Shown here piece by piece: positions 8,726-17,367 of a stretch of 64,000 nt of DNA (the first letter of the stretch is position 1; the number at the start of each line of letters is the position of its first letter). Below the pieces are notes generated by a model, which saw only the letters and a list, made by a program, of their open reading frames with translations, ran no database searches and was not told where the DNA came from. Origin of the DNA: JADGHX01 sp963837755 (lineage in GTDB: Bacteria > Pseudomonadota > Gammaproteobacteria > Steroidobacterales > Steroidobacteraceae); NCBI GenBank assembly GCA_963837755.1, contig CAWIOP010000001.1:1550001-1614000 (forward strand), written 5' to 3'. The position numbers and the translations under genes were made by a program.

Positions 8726-9931
8726 ATGATGGACGGCGTGACGCAGACACAACGCCGGCTCGACAAGCGGCCCGTCCTCGGGCTCGTGCTCACGGGCGGT
8801 GGCGCGCGCTCGGCGTATCAGGTCGGCGTCCTCAGAGCGCTCGCCGAGATTTTCCCGCGCGGTCGCAGCCCGTTTCAGGTGATCGTGGGCACTTCCGCCG
8901 GCGCGGTGGCGGCCAGCGTGCTTGCGGCCGAGGCGGTGCACTGGCGGCGGGCGGTCGCCGGGCTGGAGGACGTGTGGGGCAATTTTCACGCATCCCAGGT
9001 GTTCCGGGTCGACCCCGCCCACATGCTGCGCTCGGGCATTCACTGGGTGCTGTCGCTCATGACGGGCGGCTTCCTGCTGCACCCCCCTAAGTCGATTCTC
9101 GACAATTCGCCGTTGCGCGAGCTCATTTCGACGCGTGTGGACTGGAGCGGCATCCGCACGAGCATCGAGCGTGGGCACCTGCGTGCGCTTGCCCTTTGCG
9201 CCACGAGCTATGTCACCGGCCAATCCGTGGCGTTCTATGACGCGAAGGACAGCGTGCACGACTGGGCACGTTTTCAGCGCGTGGGGCGGCGGACGAAACT
9301 GACGCTCGATCATCTGATGGCGAGCGTTGCCATCCCGTTGCTGTTTCCGCCGATGCAGCTGGGCAAAGAGCATTTCGGCGACGGCGCCATGCGCCAGACG
9401 AATCCGCTGAGCCCGGCGATCCACCTGGGCGCGGACCGGCTGCTCGTCGTCGGGGTTCGTGCGCGGCGCCAGGCCGGTGTCGCCGTTGCGCAGCTGCCCA
9501 TCGAGGCGCCGACGCCCGGGCAGATCTTCGGCTACATGCTCGACACGCTGTTCACCGACCAGATCTACGGCGACCTCGAGCAACTCGAACGCATCAACGA
9601 GCTGGTGCACTCCGCGCCGGAGCACGCACGCGGCGCGCGCGCCGTGGAGACGCTCATGCTCGCACCCAGCATCGACCCGCGCGAAGCCGCTGCGCGCCAC
9701 ATCAACTCCATGCCCCGCAGTCAGCGCGCCCTCCTGCGCGTGATCGGCGCCCGCGACGTCGAAGGCAGCCAGCTCGCCAGCTACCTGATGTTCGAAGCCC
9801 CCTACACGCGCGAGCTGATCGAGCTCGGCTACAAGGACGCCATCGAAGCGCGCACGGCCTTGCTCGCCTTCGTTACGGGCGAGTCGCTTCCCTCGGTGAT
9901 GACTTCGCCCGGAGTCGCGCAGGCGACTTGA
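8726..9931 (+). CDS. Patatin-like phospholipase
   Basis: This is a patatin-family serine lipase or acyl hydrolase with a Ser-Asp catalytic dyad. The oxyanion-hole glycines (LTGGGARSAYQVG) are near the N-terminus. The nucleophile elbow GTSAG places serine at about residue 57, and the Asp motif is GDGAMRQ. The frame is open from 8675, but tandem ATGs at 8726 and 8729 give the usual N-terminus just before the glycine loop. The length is about 401 residues. No signal peptide is evident, so it probably acts on membrane lipids from the inside. The leader runs antisense to a peroxiredoxin remnant. Confidence 0.9.
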   Translation: MMDGVTQTQRRLDKRPVLGLVLTGGGARSAYQVGVLRALAEIFPRGRSPFQVIVGTSAGAVAASVLAAEAVHWRRAVAGLEDVWGNFHASQVFRVDPAHMLRSGIHWVLSLMTGGFLLHPPKSILDNSPLRELISTRVDWSGIRTSIERGHLRALALCATSYVTGQSVAFYDAKDSVHDWARFQRVGRRTKLTLDHLMASVAIPLLFPPMQLGKEHFGDGAMRQTNPLSPAIHLGADRLLVVGVRARRQAGVAVAQLPIEAPTPGQIFGYMLDTLFTDQIYGDLEQLERINELVHSAPEHARGARAVETLMLAPSIDPREAAARHINSMPRSQRALLRVIGARDVEGSQLASYLMFEAPYTRELIELGYKDAIEARTALLAFVTGESLPSVMTSPGVAQAT

Positions 9932-10076
9932 GCTGCGGAAATTCGCAGGCGGGTTTCCCCGCTGGCGGCGGCTGCATGTGACGCCTGCGTGTGGCAGCAG
10001 AAGCATCGGAATAATTAGACGTTCGCACCACTTTTGCATCGAGTGGCTGGCCTCATGGCGACCTCAGACTGGCTCG

Positions 10077-10386
10077 ATGCTGGTCTTCATCGATGAAAGC
10101 GGCTGCTCGGGATTCAAGCTGACGCGCGGTTCGGACGCCGTGTTCGCGATCGGCATGGTCATCTTTGAAGATCGTGTCAGCGCCGCGCGCACGGAGCGGT
10201 GCATTGCCGAGCCTACGGGGAAAGATTGCCGATTTTCGAATGGTGGACTCGAAACGGGACAATCTCATACAGCTCGCGGACATGTGCGTCGGCGCCGTCG
10301 CGCGAGCGTTCCGTACTCACAAGGATCGCGACCGATGGTTGCGTGTGCTTCAGTCACATGTGGCCGATATCTGGGAGTTCAGGTAG
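10077..10386 (+). pseudogene. DUF3800 family protein remnant
   Basis: The N-terminal piece from ATG 10077 reads MLVFIDESGCSGFKL and AVFAIGMVIFED, the start of a DUF3800 protein. The C-terminal piece lies in another frame (about 10228-10386) and reads MVDSKRDNLIQLADMCVGAV followed by DIWEFR, the conserved end of the same family. About 100 residues of the middle are gone, and the two ends are out of frame. DUF3800 proteins look RNase-H-like and often sit with mobile or defence genes. Here only the ends remain. The gene cannot make the normal protein. Confidence 0.75.
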
Positions 10387-10395
10387 GCCAGAAAT

Positions 10396-10423
10396 GGAAA
10401 GCCCCGCATGAGCGGGGCCTTCC
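10396..10423. terminator. Bidirectional hairpin terminator
   Basis: GCCCCGC (10401-10407) pairs with GCGGGGC (10412-10418) around an ATGA loop, with GGAA/TTCC extending the stem. It sits just after the DUF3800 remnant and before the end of convergent mgtE. The T-tract is short on both sides, so termination strength is uncertain. Confidence 0.5.
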
Positions 10424-10555
10424 AGCTGCGACCCTGTTCCTATTCGTAGCACGTCCACGAAAGGCACTCCATCCGGAGCCCGTGTCGGGCACGGGGGCGA
10501 CTTTTCGGGCGCAAGTTTACTCAGCCATTCGCAGAAACGGAAGTGGCTGCCTGGG

Positions 10556-11911
10556 TTACGTCAGAAACAGCGCGCCGAGCCCGAGCAGCGTGGCGAAGCC
10601 GATGCAGTCTGTGAACGTGGTGAGGATGACGCCGGCGGAGAGGGCCGGGTCGATCTTAAAGCGGCGCAGCGTGAGAGGCACCAGCACGCCGACGGAAGCG
10701 GCGGCGAGCAGGTTGATGAGCACGGCCGCGGCGATGATGGCGGCGATCTTCCATGTGCCGAACCAGAAGGTAGTGATGGCGCCGATGACGGCCGCCCAGA
10801 TCACACCGTTCAGCCCGCCCACGGCAATTTCCTTGTACAGCAGCCAGCGCGCATTGCTCCACTGGATCTGTCCCAGCGCAAGGCCGCGAATGATGAGCGT
10901 GACCGTCTGCGTGCCCGCGATGCCACCCATGCTCGCGACGATGGGCATGAGCGCCGCAAGCGCGGCCACCTTCTCGATGGTGCCCTCGAAGCGGCGCACC
11001 ACGAGGCCGGCGAGGATGGCCGTGAGCAGGTTGATGCCGAGCCACAAGAGCCGTCGGTGTGTGGAGACGAGCACGCCCGCGAACACGTCCTCTTCATCGT
11101 GCAGGCCGGCCATGCTCAGCACGGAGTGCGCGGCTTCCTCGCGGATGACGTCCACTACGTCGTCGATGGTGATGCGGCCGAGCAAGCGGCCTTCCTTGCT
11201 CACCACGGCGGCGGAGATGAGATCGCGATCCTGGAAGAGCTGCGACACGTCATGGGCGGGTGTCTCGGGGTCTATGCGCGGCGCTTCGCCTTCGAGCAAC
11301 TCGCTGACGGGCAGCTCGAGGTCGCTCGTCAGCAGGCGCGTGAGCGGCACGGTGCCGAGGTAGATGTCGCGCCGGTCGACCACGAACAGGCGGTCGGTTT
11401 TCCCCGGCAACTCGCCGCGCATTCGCAGGTAGCGCAGCACCACTTCCACCGTCACGTCGGGGCGCAGGCTGACCGCGTCGGTGTTCATGAGGCCACCGGC
11501 GCTGTCCTCGGGGAAGCTCAGCACCGTGCTCAGGCGCTCGCGGTCCTGCTGGTCCAGCGATTTCAGCAGCTGCAGGGTGACCGTCTCGGGCAGGTCCGCG
11601 ACCAGGTGCGCAAGATCGTCGAGCTCCATGCCTTCCGCGACGGCGAGCAGCTCTTCGTCTGCCATTCCTTCGATCAGGGAGGCGCGGATGCTCTCGTTCA
11701 GCTCGACCAGCACTTCGCCTTCGAGCTCGGGTTCGACCATGTCCCAGACCAGCTCGCGCTGGGCGGGGGGCAGAGACTCCAGGAGGAGCGCGATCTCGGC
11801 GGGGTGCAGCGCATTCACCATGCGATGCGCGGAACGCAGCGTGCCCTGGCCGAGCGCGGCTCGCAGCGCCGTCAGTCGTCCTTCTTTGTCGGGCTTCAGT
11901 TGGGCGTTCAT
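10556..11911 (-). CDS. mgtE: Magnesium transporter MgtE
   Basis: This 451-residue Mg2+ channel or transporter of the inner membrane has three parts. An N-terminal helical MgtE_N domain with repeated EIALLLESLPPAQR-type turns is followed by two CBS domains at about residues 130-260. Four to five membrane segments follow, including a block with PIVASMGGIAGTQ, the pore signature. The CBS region senses cytoplasmic Mg2+ and closes the pore in characterised homologues. It lies downstream of rapZ on the same strand, separated by palindromic element B. In several relatives mgtE follows ptsI; no pts genes are present here. Confidence 0.96.
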   Translation of the reverse strand: MNAQLKPDKEGRLTALRAALGQGTLRSAHRMVNALHPAEIALLLESLPPAQRELVWDMVEPELEGEVLVELNESIRASLIEGMADEELLAVAEGMELDDLAHLVADLPETVTLQLLKSLDQQDRERLSTVLSFPEDSAGGLMNTDAVSLRPDVTVEVVLRYLRMRGELPGKTDRLFVVDRRDIYLGTVPLTRLLTSDLELPVSELLEGEAPRIDPETPAHDVSQLFQDRDLISAAVVSKEGRLLGRITIDDVVDVIREEAAHSVLSMAGLHDEEDVFAGVLVSTHRRLLWLGINLLTAILAGLVVRRFEGTIEKVAALAALMPIVASMGGIAGTQTVTLIIRGLALGQIQWSNARWLLYKEIAVGGLNGVIWAAVIGAITTFWFGTWKIAAIIAAAVLINLLAAASVGVLVPLTLRRFKIDPALSAGVILTTFTDCIGFATLLGLGALFLT

Positions 11912-12024
11912 GCGGATACGTGTGGGGGCGCGCGGGGGCGGCGCGAGTGTAGCCGCCGAATCCCGCAGCGACTAGCGCGGTGATCGTGCGCAAGGTCTAT
12001 TCGCTAACGGGTTGAGCTCGTCGC

Positions 12025-12184
12025 AGGCGAAGGCTCCCTCGAAGAAGACACCTGTCGGGGACCGGCCGTAAGACCCGTCCATGGGGGCCTTGCCTGGCCG
12101 GCCGCGGGAAAAATGCATCCATGCATTTTCACGCGGTCGGCTAGACATCCCCGACAGGTGTCTTCTTCGAGGGAGCCTTCGCCT
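12025..12184. repeat. Palindromic element B (37-bp perfect arms)
   Basis: Arms 12025-12061 and 12148-12184 are perfect 37-bp inverted repeats. The interior carries the family motifs in the opposite orientation to element A. These are GACCGG-CCGTAAGA-CCCGTC, then GGGGGCCTTG, then a hairpin of GAAAAATGCAT against ATGCATTTTC. The outer stem reads CTCGAAGAAGACACCTGTC, different from A, yet it remains fully paired. It fills most of the rapZ-mgtE gap. Confidence 0.92.
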
Positions 12185-12212
12185 CAGGGGCGTTTGTGCG
12201 TTAGGTAGAGCG

Positions 12213-13118
12213 CTACCGGGTTGCGGCAGCGGGAGTCGGCACTGAGGCGAAGTGCGGCAGGTGTGCCAGCGCGCTGTGGCGCGTGCTGACGTTGGAGAAT
12301 CGCTTGCCGAAGCGTTCGGCGAGGCGGTCGACGATGTAGACCGAGCGGTGCTGGCCGCCCGTGCAGCCCACCGCAACGGTGAGGTAGCCGCGGTTGTTGG
12401 ACTGGTATTCGGGCACGCGGGCGTCGATGAAGCGCGCGATGTCTTCGATGAGGCGGCCGGCGGCCTCCTGGGATTCGAGGAACTTCACCACTTCCGTGTC
12501 GCGCCCCGTGAGCTTGCGGAGCGTGGGCTCCCAGTAGGGGTTCGGGATGGAGCGCGCGTCGAACACGAAATCCGCGTCGCCGGGGATGCCGTGCTTGAAG
12601 CCGAAGGATTCGAAAGTGATCGAGAGGCGGCCTTCGGCGCGCTGCTCCAGGCGCTGGTGGACGATATCGCGCAGCTCGTGCACGCCCATGCGGGAGGTGT
12701 CGATGACGAGGTCGGCCGCGTAGACGATGGGCTCGAGGATCTCGCGCTCTTTCGCCATGGCCTCGCGCAGGTCGAGGTTGTCGCGGCTCATGGGGTGCTT
12801 GCGGCGGGTCTCGGAGAAACGGCGCAGCAGCTCATCTTCGCTCGCGACCAGGAACAGCACTTCGCAGTGGATGCCGCTACGTTTCAGCTCGTCAATGAGG
12901 CCCGGTACCGAGGCGATCTCCGCGGCGGTGTTGCGCGCGTCGAGGCCGATGGCCGTGCGTTCGTAGGTGGGCTCCGGGGAGCGCACCGTGTGCGAGATGA
13001 ACGCCTTCAGCAGCGCGGCCGGGATGTTGTCGATGCAATAAAAGCCGAGGTCCTCGAGCATGTGGAGCGCCACGCTCTTGCCGGAACCCGAAAGGCCGCT
13101 GACGATGAGGATACGCAC
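12213..13118 (-). CDS. rapZ: RNase adapter protein RapZ
   Basis: RapZ is a nucleotide-binding adaptor. In enterobacteria it senses glucosamine-6-phosphate and presents the GlmZ sRNA to RNase E, tuning cell-wall sugar supply. The P-loop GLSGSGKS begins at residue 7, followed by LEDLGFYCIDNIP. FESFGFKHG lies in the middle, and the C-terminal GCTGGQHRSVY is typical of the family. The GTG at 13118 matches the family N-terminus and gives 301 residues; the frame itself is open to 13154. It lies in the rpoN-hpf-rapZ run, but ptsN and hprK are not between hpf and rapZ. Confidence 0.95.
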   Translation of the reverse strand: MRILIVSGLSGSGKSVALHMLEDLGFYCIDNIPAALLKAFISHTVRSPEPTYERTAIGLDARNTAAEIASVPGLIDELKRSGIHCEVLFLVASEDELLRRFSETRRKHPMSRDNLDLREAMAKEREILEPIVYAADLVIDTSRMGVHELRDIVHQRLEQRAEGRLSITFESFGFKHGIPGDADFVFDARSIPNPYWEPTLRKLTGRDTEVVKFLESQEAAGRLIEDIARFIDARVPEYQSNNRGYLTVAVGCTGGQHRSVYIVDRLAERFGKRFSNVSTRHSALAHLPHFASVPTPAAATR

Positions 13119-13465
13119 GCGAGCGACGTTAGCGAGCGGCCATGACCGGCGCAAGCGCGTGGGCCGCGTGTTTGGAATTGCGAGGGGTGTCGGGCGCTGG
13201 CGGTGCCCCTGGCATGCCTGCAGCGGTGTTTTTTTGCCGTCGATTGTTGAGTTAAGTCAGCACGTTGCCGGTGCAGGGGCCCGTTGGCGCACCAGGAGTG
13301 CCGGGCGTGACAGTGTGGGAGTTGAGGTGATCCGTCGGGGCGGCGATCCACGGGGCCGCCGTTCGCCAGGCACCCGCGGCTGCGGGCGCCCGGCTCGAGC
13401 CTGGCAGGTTCGATCAACCTGGTGGCCGGCGGGGATGCCCCGGCGCCGGCCGCAACGGGCCCAGT
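13119..13465. other. Intergenic gap rapZ-hpf without ptsN or hprK
   Basis: No frame in this 347-bp stretch shows similarity to PtsN, HprK or any other family I know. It is GC-rich, with several short inverted repeats such as GCACCCGCGGCTGCGGGCGC near 13372-13391. There is a T-run at about 13229-13235. It may hold the rapZ leader on the minus strand. Confidence 0.6.
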
Positions 13466-13795
13466 CTACTCGGCGACGACGCGCGTGATCTTGTGCGCCT
13501 CCGCGGCGCGATGATCGTTGCGCTTTTCCTTGTGCTTCTTGACGCAGCGGTCGAGTTTGTCCGTCAGGGCGTCGATGGCGGCATACATGTTCGGATCGAT
13601 CGCGTCCGCATGGATGGAGCTGCCGCTCACGTGAAGGGTGGCTTCCGCCTTCTGCTCCAGTTTTTCGACCGTCAACACACAGTGCACATCGATAACGGAA
13701 TCGAAGTGCCGCGTTATGCGCTCCAGTTTCTTCTCCACGTAGCCGCGGAGTGCCGGGGTGACCTCGATGTGATGTCCGGTGACGCTGAGCTGCAT
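13466..13795 (-). CDS. hpf: Ribosome hibernation promoting factor
   Basis: This small protein binds the 30S decoding region and helps dimerise or inactivate ribosomes in stationary phase. The ATG at 13795 gives 109 residues, beginning MQLSVTGHHIEVTPALRGYV. An AGGAGA ribosome site lies just upstream. The frame continues to 13975, but that part overlaps rpoN and is not family sequence. Typical features are the beta-alpha HPF fold and a basic helix (DRCVKKHKEKRN). Its place immediately after rpoN is the standard arrangement. Confidence 0.95.
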   Translation of the reverse strand: MQLSVTGHHIEVTPALRGYVEKKLERITRHFDSVIDVHCVLTVEKLEQKAEATLHVSGSSIHADAIDPNMYAAIDALTDKLDRCVKKHKEKRNDHRAAEAHKITRVVAE

Positions 13796-13823
13796 AGCGT
13801 TCTCCTGTTTGCGATGAAAAAAA

Positions 13824-15269
13824 CTACATCTGTCGCGACCCTGTCCTGCGGCGCTCGTTCGATGGGGCAATGCCCATCGCCTCGCGATATTTCGCGACCG
13901 TGCGGCGCGCGACGGGAATGCCCTCCGCGGAGAGCAGCTCGGCGATACGCCCATCCGAGAGGGGCGTCTCGCCATTTTCTTCCTTGACGAGCTTCTTGAT
14001 CTTGGCGCGGATGGCCGTGGAGGATGTGCCGGATCCGTCGGCGCCTTCCACCTGGCTGGAGAAGAAGTAGCGCAGCTCGAAGACGCCGCGCGGGGTGTGC
14101 ATGTACTTGCCCGAGGTGACGCGCGAGATGGTGGACTCGTGCATCGACACCGCCTCCGCTATGTCCTTCAGGATCATCGGCCGCATGAACTCGTCGCCGT
14201 GCTCGAGAAAGGCCGTCTGCCGCTCCACGATCGAGCGGGCGACTTTCATCAGGGTCTCGTTGCGGATCTCCAGGCTCTTGAGCAACCAGCGTGCCTCCTG
14301 AAGCTGGGCGCGCATGCTGGCGTGGCTCGCGTTGCGGCCGATGAGGCTGGCGTAGCCCTGGTTCAGGCGCACGCGTGGCAGGGTGGCGGCGTTGATCTCC
14401 ACGGCCCAGCCGTGGTCGGTGCGGCGTACGAACACATCCGGCACCACGTATTCGGCGTTGCCGGAGCTGACGGTGGCCCCGGGGCGCGGGTGGCACGCGC
14501 GCACCAGCGCGAGGGCCGCGGCCAGATCTTCGTCGGTCGAGCGCAGCTCGCGCCGGAGCAGGGACAGCTCGCGATCGGCCACCAGCCCGAGGTGGTGGCG
14601 GGCGATCTGCACGGCCAGCTCGAGGCCCGGCGTGTCCGGGTCGAGCTGCTTCAGCTGCAGCTCGATGCACTCCCCGACACTGCGGGCGGCGACGCCCGGC
14701 GGGTCGAGGCTCTGCACGAACGCGAGGATTTTTTCGACTTCGGGGAGGTCGGCCACGATCTCCGGCTGGAGCGTCCTGGTGATCTCTTCAAGGGATTCGG
14801 TGAGGTAGCCGTCCTCGCTGACGGCATCGGCGATCGCGCGGGCGATGCCAAGCTCGCGCGGCGCGAGCCTGGCCATCTCGAGCTGCCAGACGAGGTGATC
14901 CTGCAGGGACTGGCCGGTATCGTCGGCGAACTCCTGCTGGCGGTCGTCGTCATCGCTGTTCCAGGGCGCCTCGGAGGTGCCGACGCTCTGCTCACCCCAG
15001 CCTTCGTCCACTACCTCGACGGTGTTTTCCGTCTGGCGTTCCGGAACGGCTTCAGCAGGGGCCGCCGTCTGCGGCGTCTCGGGTGCCTCGAAGATGCCGG
15101 TGGTGTCATTTTCTTCCACGGGCTCGAGCATGACGTTGCTCTCGAGCATCTCGCGGATGTGAGCCTGCAGCTCCAGGGCGGGCAGCTGCAGGAGGCGTAT
15201 CGCCTGCTGCAGCTGCGGGGTCATCGTCAGCGTCTGACCCAGCTTGAGCTGCAGGGAGGGTTTCAACAT
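13824..15269 (-). CDS. rpoN: RNA polymerase sigma-54 factor
   Basis: Sigma-54 directs RNA polymerase to -24/-12 promoters and requires enhancer-binding activators. The 481-residue product has the glutamine-rich activator region LGQTLTMTPQLQQAIRLLQL at the N-terminus and an acidic linker at about residues 50-110. The core-binding region follows, and the C-terminus carries the RpoN box ARRTVAKYRE, which reads the -24 element. It follows lptB with an 80-bp gap and precedes hpf, as in most gammaproteobacteria. Confidence 0.97.
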   Translation of the reverse strand: MLKPSLQLKLGQTLTMTPQLQQAIRLLQLPALELQAHIREMLESNVMLEPVEENDTTGIFEAPETPQTAAPAEAVPERQTENTVEVVDEGWGEQSVGTSEAPWNSDDDDRQQEFADDTGQSLQDHLVWQLEMARLAPRELGIARAIADAVSEDGYLTESLEEITRTLQPEIVADLPEVEKILAFVQSLDPPGVAARSVGECIELQLKQLDPDTPGLELAVQIARHHLGLVADRELSLLRRELRSTDEDLAAALALVRACHPRPGATVSSGNAEYVVPDVFVRRTDHGWAVEINAATLPRVRLNQGYASLIGRNASHASMRAQLQEARWLLKSLEIRNETLMKVARSIVERQTAFLEHGDEFMRPMILKDIAEAVSMHESTISRVTSGKYMHTPRGVFELRYFFSSQVEGADGSGTSSTAIRAKIKKLVKEENGETPLSDGRIAELLSAEGIPVARRTVAKYREAMGIAPSNERRRTGSRQM

Positions 15270-15350
15270 GGCAGGTGGCGGGGCAAGGGCCCGAGTACGA
15301 TCCTAACTCTTGAGATATTTTGGAATTTCGCCTTCAGCCCGCAGGCGTCG

Positions 15351-16080
15351 TCACAAGCGAAATGACTGACCCAAGTACACCTCACGGACTTGGGGGTTGG
15401 CAAGGATTTCTTCCGCTGTTCCCGCGGCGATGACCTGCCCCTGGTTGACGATGTACGCGCGGCCGCAGACGCCGAGTGTCTCGCGAACGTTATGGTCAGT
15501 AATGAGCACGCCGATGCCCCGGTCGTGTGAGCTCGCGGATGATGCGCTGGATGTCGAGCACGGAGAGCGGATCGACGCCGGCGAAGGGCTCGTCGAGCAG
15601 CATGAAGCGCGGCTCCGCCGCGAGCGCACGCGCGATTTCCACGCGGCGCCGCTCGCCGCCGGAGAGCGACAGCCCCAGGCTCTTGCGCACGTGCCCGATG
15701 CGCAGCTCCTCCAGCAACTCCTCGAGCCGCTGCTCGCGCGCTGACGTCATCGAGGTCTTCGCGTGTCTGGAGGATCGGCATGGATATTGTCTTCCACCGA
15801 GAGCTTGCGGAACACCGACGCCTCCTGCGGCAGGTAGCCGAGCCCGAGCCGCGCCCGCTTATGCATGGCCAGGTGCGTGAGCTCGCGTGTCGCCCAGCGT
15901 GATGCGGCCGGCGTCGCACGGCACGAGCCCCACGATCATGTAGAAGGCGGTGGTCTTGCCCGCGCCGTTGGGGCCGAGCAGGCCGACCACTTCGCCCTCG
16001 CTCACCTCGAGCGAAAGCCCACGGACGACCTGGCGCGATTTGTAGCTTTTCTCGAGGCCGGTGGCCGTCAGCGCGGTCAT
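15351..16080 (-). pseudogene. lptB: LPS export ABC ATPase LptB, frameshifted as read
   Basis: LptB powers LPS extraction by LptFG at the inner membrane. All expected motifs are present but spread over three frames. They are Walker A GPNGAGKT (first frame from ATG 16080), signature LSGGERRRVEIARAL, Walker B FMLLDEPFAGVDP, switch VLITDHNVRETL, and the end YLGQSFRL. Each break is explained by one extra base, near 15525, 15751, 15782 and 15885. Removing these restores a normal protein of about 240 residues. LptB is essential in most Gram-negative bacteria, so I infer sequence error rather than true loss. The start overlaps the lptA stop (ATGA). Confidence 0.88.
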
Positions 16081-16832
16081 GGAGCCTGGATCATGGGCGC
16101 GAGGGATTTGTCGGGGTTCGCCGGGCTGCCGCTGGCGGGAGGGGGCGTAGTGGGGCCCGCAGCCGGTGCGGGCGTCGCTTGCTTGCCGCCACTCTTCGGA
16201 GGCTTGGGCGATGACTTGGGCGTGATCGTCATGCGTACCCGATCGCCCTTGCCTGCCCCGGAAGTAGCAAGCACTACCTGCTGGCGGATGTCGTATACCA
16301 GCTGCGAGCCCTTCACCTCAGTGCTGCCGCCGTCGCTGACCCACGCGTCGTCCGTAAGGCTTATGGTGCCTGCGCTCAGCTCGTAGACGATCTGCCGTGC
16401 GCGGCCGCGCGCGGTGGTATCGGAGTCCGTACGTTTCTGCTCGAACTCTGCGGGGCTGCCGGTGATGGTGACGCGGTCGATCTGGTTGTTGCGAAAGTCG
16501 ACCACGGCAAGGTCCGATCGCAGGCTGCCGCGCTCCTCCGTGCGAATGCGCACGTCGCCGTCGAACGTCCAAGTCGAATTCTCGAAATTGAGCGCGGTGC
16601 TGCGCGCCCGCTTCGCCTCGATGCGCATGTCGCAGGCGGAGATGACGACATCCTTGAACTCGGTGGTGTTCTTCTTGAAATTGGCGCCGCCGCCTTTGCT
16701 TTCCACCACGATGGATTCGGCGCATTTGTCGAACGAGGCAGCCTGCGCCGCATGTGCGTACGCGAGCGCGCCGAGCGCGGCAACGAGCGCTCGGAGTGGC
16801 AAGGGGAGGCTACTTGGGCGGGAAGGTGCCAT
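16077..16832 (-). CDS. lptA: Lipopolysaccharide transport periplasmic protein LptA
   Basis: LptA forms the periplasmic bridge that carries LPS from LptC to LptD. The 251-residue product has a signal peptide (hydrophobic core LRALVAALGALAYA, cleavage near AAQA) and an OstA-type beta-jellyroll domain. The tail of about 45 residues is rich in proline, alanine and glycine (APAAGPTTPPPASG). The tail is longer than in E. coli LptA and probably disordered. The start lies inside the end of lptC (23-bp overlap), and the stop overlaps the lptB start, so the three genes look translationally coupled. Confidence 0.93.
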   Translation of the reverse strand: MAPSRPSSLPLPLRALVAALGALAYAHAAQAASFDKCAESIVVESKGGGANFKKNTTEFKDVVISACDMRIEAKRARSTALNFENSTWTFDGDVRIRTEERGSLRSDLAVVDFRNNQIDRVTITGSPAEFEQKRTDSDTTARGRARQIVYELSAGTISLTDDAWVSDGGSTEVKGSQLVYDIRQQVVLATSGAGKGDRVRMTITPKSSPKPPKSGGKQATPAPAAGPTTPPPASGSPANPDKSLAPMIQAP

Positions 16833-17367
16833 GAATGCGCGATTCTAGTCTTATGGAGCCTTCCTTCAAATTTGCAACGAGCCCGGTGGCACCAAGCTGG
16901 CCGCCGGGCGACTCGAACGTGACGGGCGCGTGAGTGCGCGCCACTTCGCTACTCGTGTCGTAGGAAATGATGCTGGTTGCGATGACGACCGGCGAGCCGG
17001 ACAGCTTGCCGTCCAGCTTCACATCTCCGTACAGGTCGACATTCACACCGTCCGGATGAATCTGGCCTGAGCGTGCCTGCGCGTGCCAGGTGCTGCCTTC
17101 CGCGGTGACAAAGGTCATCTGCGGGCTGTCGAGCTGCACGCGATTGTCGTTCGGCCTCTGGCGCGCGAGGCGGGCGTACAGAGTGTACGCAGGCCTGCCG
17201 TCATCGCCCGTCTCCACGACTTCGGCGTTGCGCGCGGAGTAGCCGGGCACGTCTGTCGGCTGGCCTGCCGGCGCGGGTGTGAGCGATGTGCCGGAGCCCT
17301 GGCCGAGCATGAGCGCTCCGATGATGGCGGCGATGGCCACGAGACCAATGAGGATGCGGCCGATCAC
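16810..17367 (-). CDS. lptC: LPS export system protein LptC
   Basis: LptC is a bitopic inner-membrane protein that passes LPS from LptBFG to LptA. The GTG at 17367 gives 185 residues starting VIGRILIGLVAIAAIIGAL, a single N-terminal membrane helix, followed by a jellyroll domain. This GTG overlaps the kdsC stop (GTGA). The open frame extends to 17922, but the upstream part is kdsC in another frame. Position between kdsC and lptA and the architecture make the call secure. Confidence 0.92.
   Translation of the reverse strand: MIGRILIGLVAIAAIIGALMLGQGSGTSLTPAPAGQPTDVPGYSARNAEVVETGDDGRPAYTLYARLARQRPNDNRVQLDSPQMTFVTAEGSTWHAQARSGQIHPDGVNVDLYGDVKLDGKLSGSPVVIATSIISYDTSSEVARTHAPVTFESPGGQLGATGLVANLKEGSIRLESRIHGTFPPK

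Noticed and set aside
9978..11363. A 461-codon plus-strand frame from the DUF3800 remnant into mgtE
   Set aside because: Only the 10077-10190 part resembles a protein family. The rest is antisense to mgtE or intergenic.
13400..13430. A tRNA-like T-arm (AGGTTCGATCAACCTG) in the rapZ-hpf gap
   Set aside because: No acceptor stem, D-arm or anticodon arm can be built around it, so it is not a tRNA.
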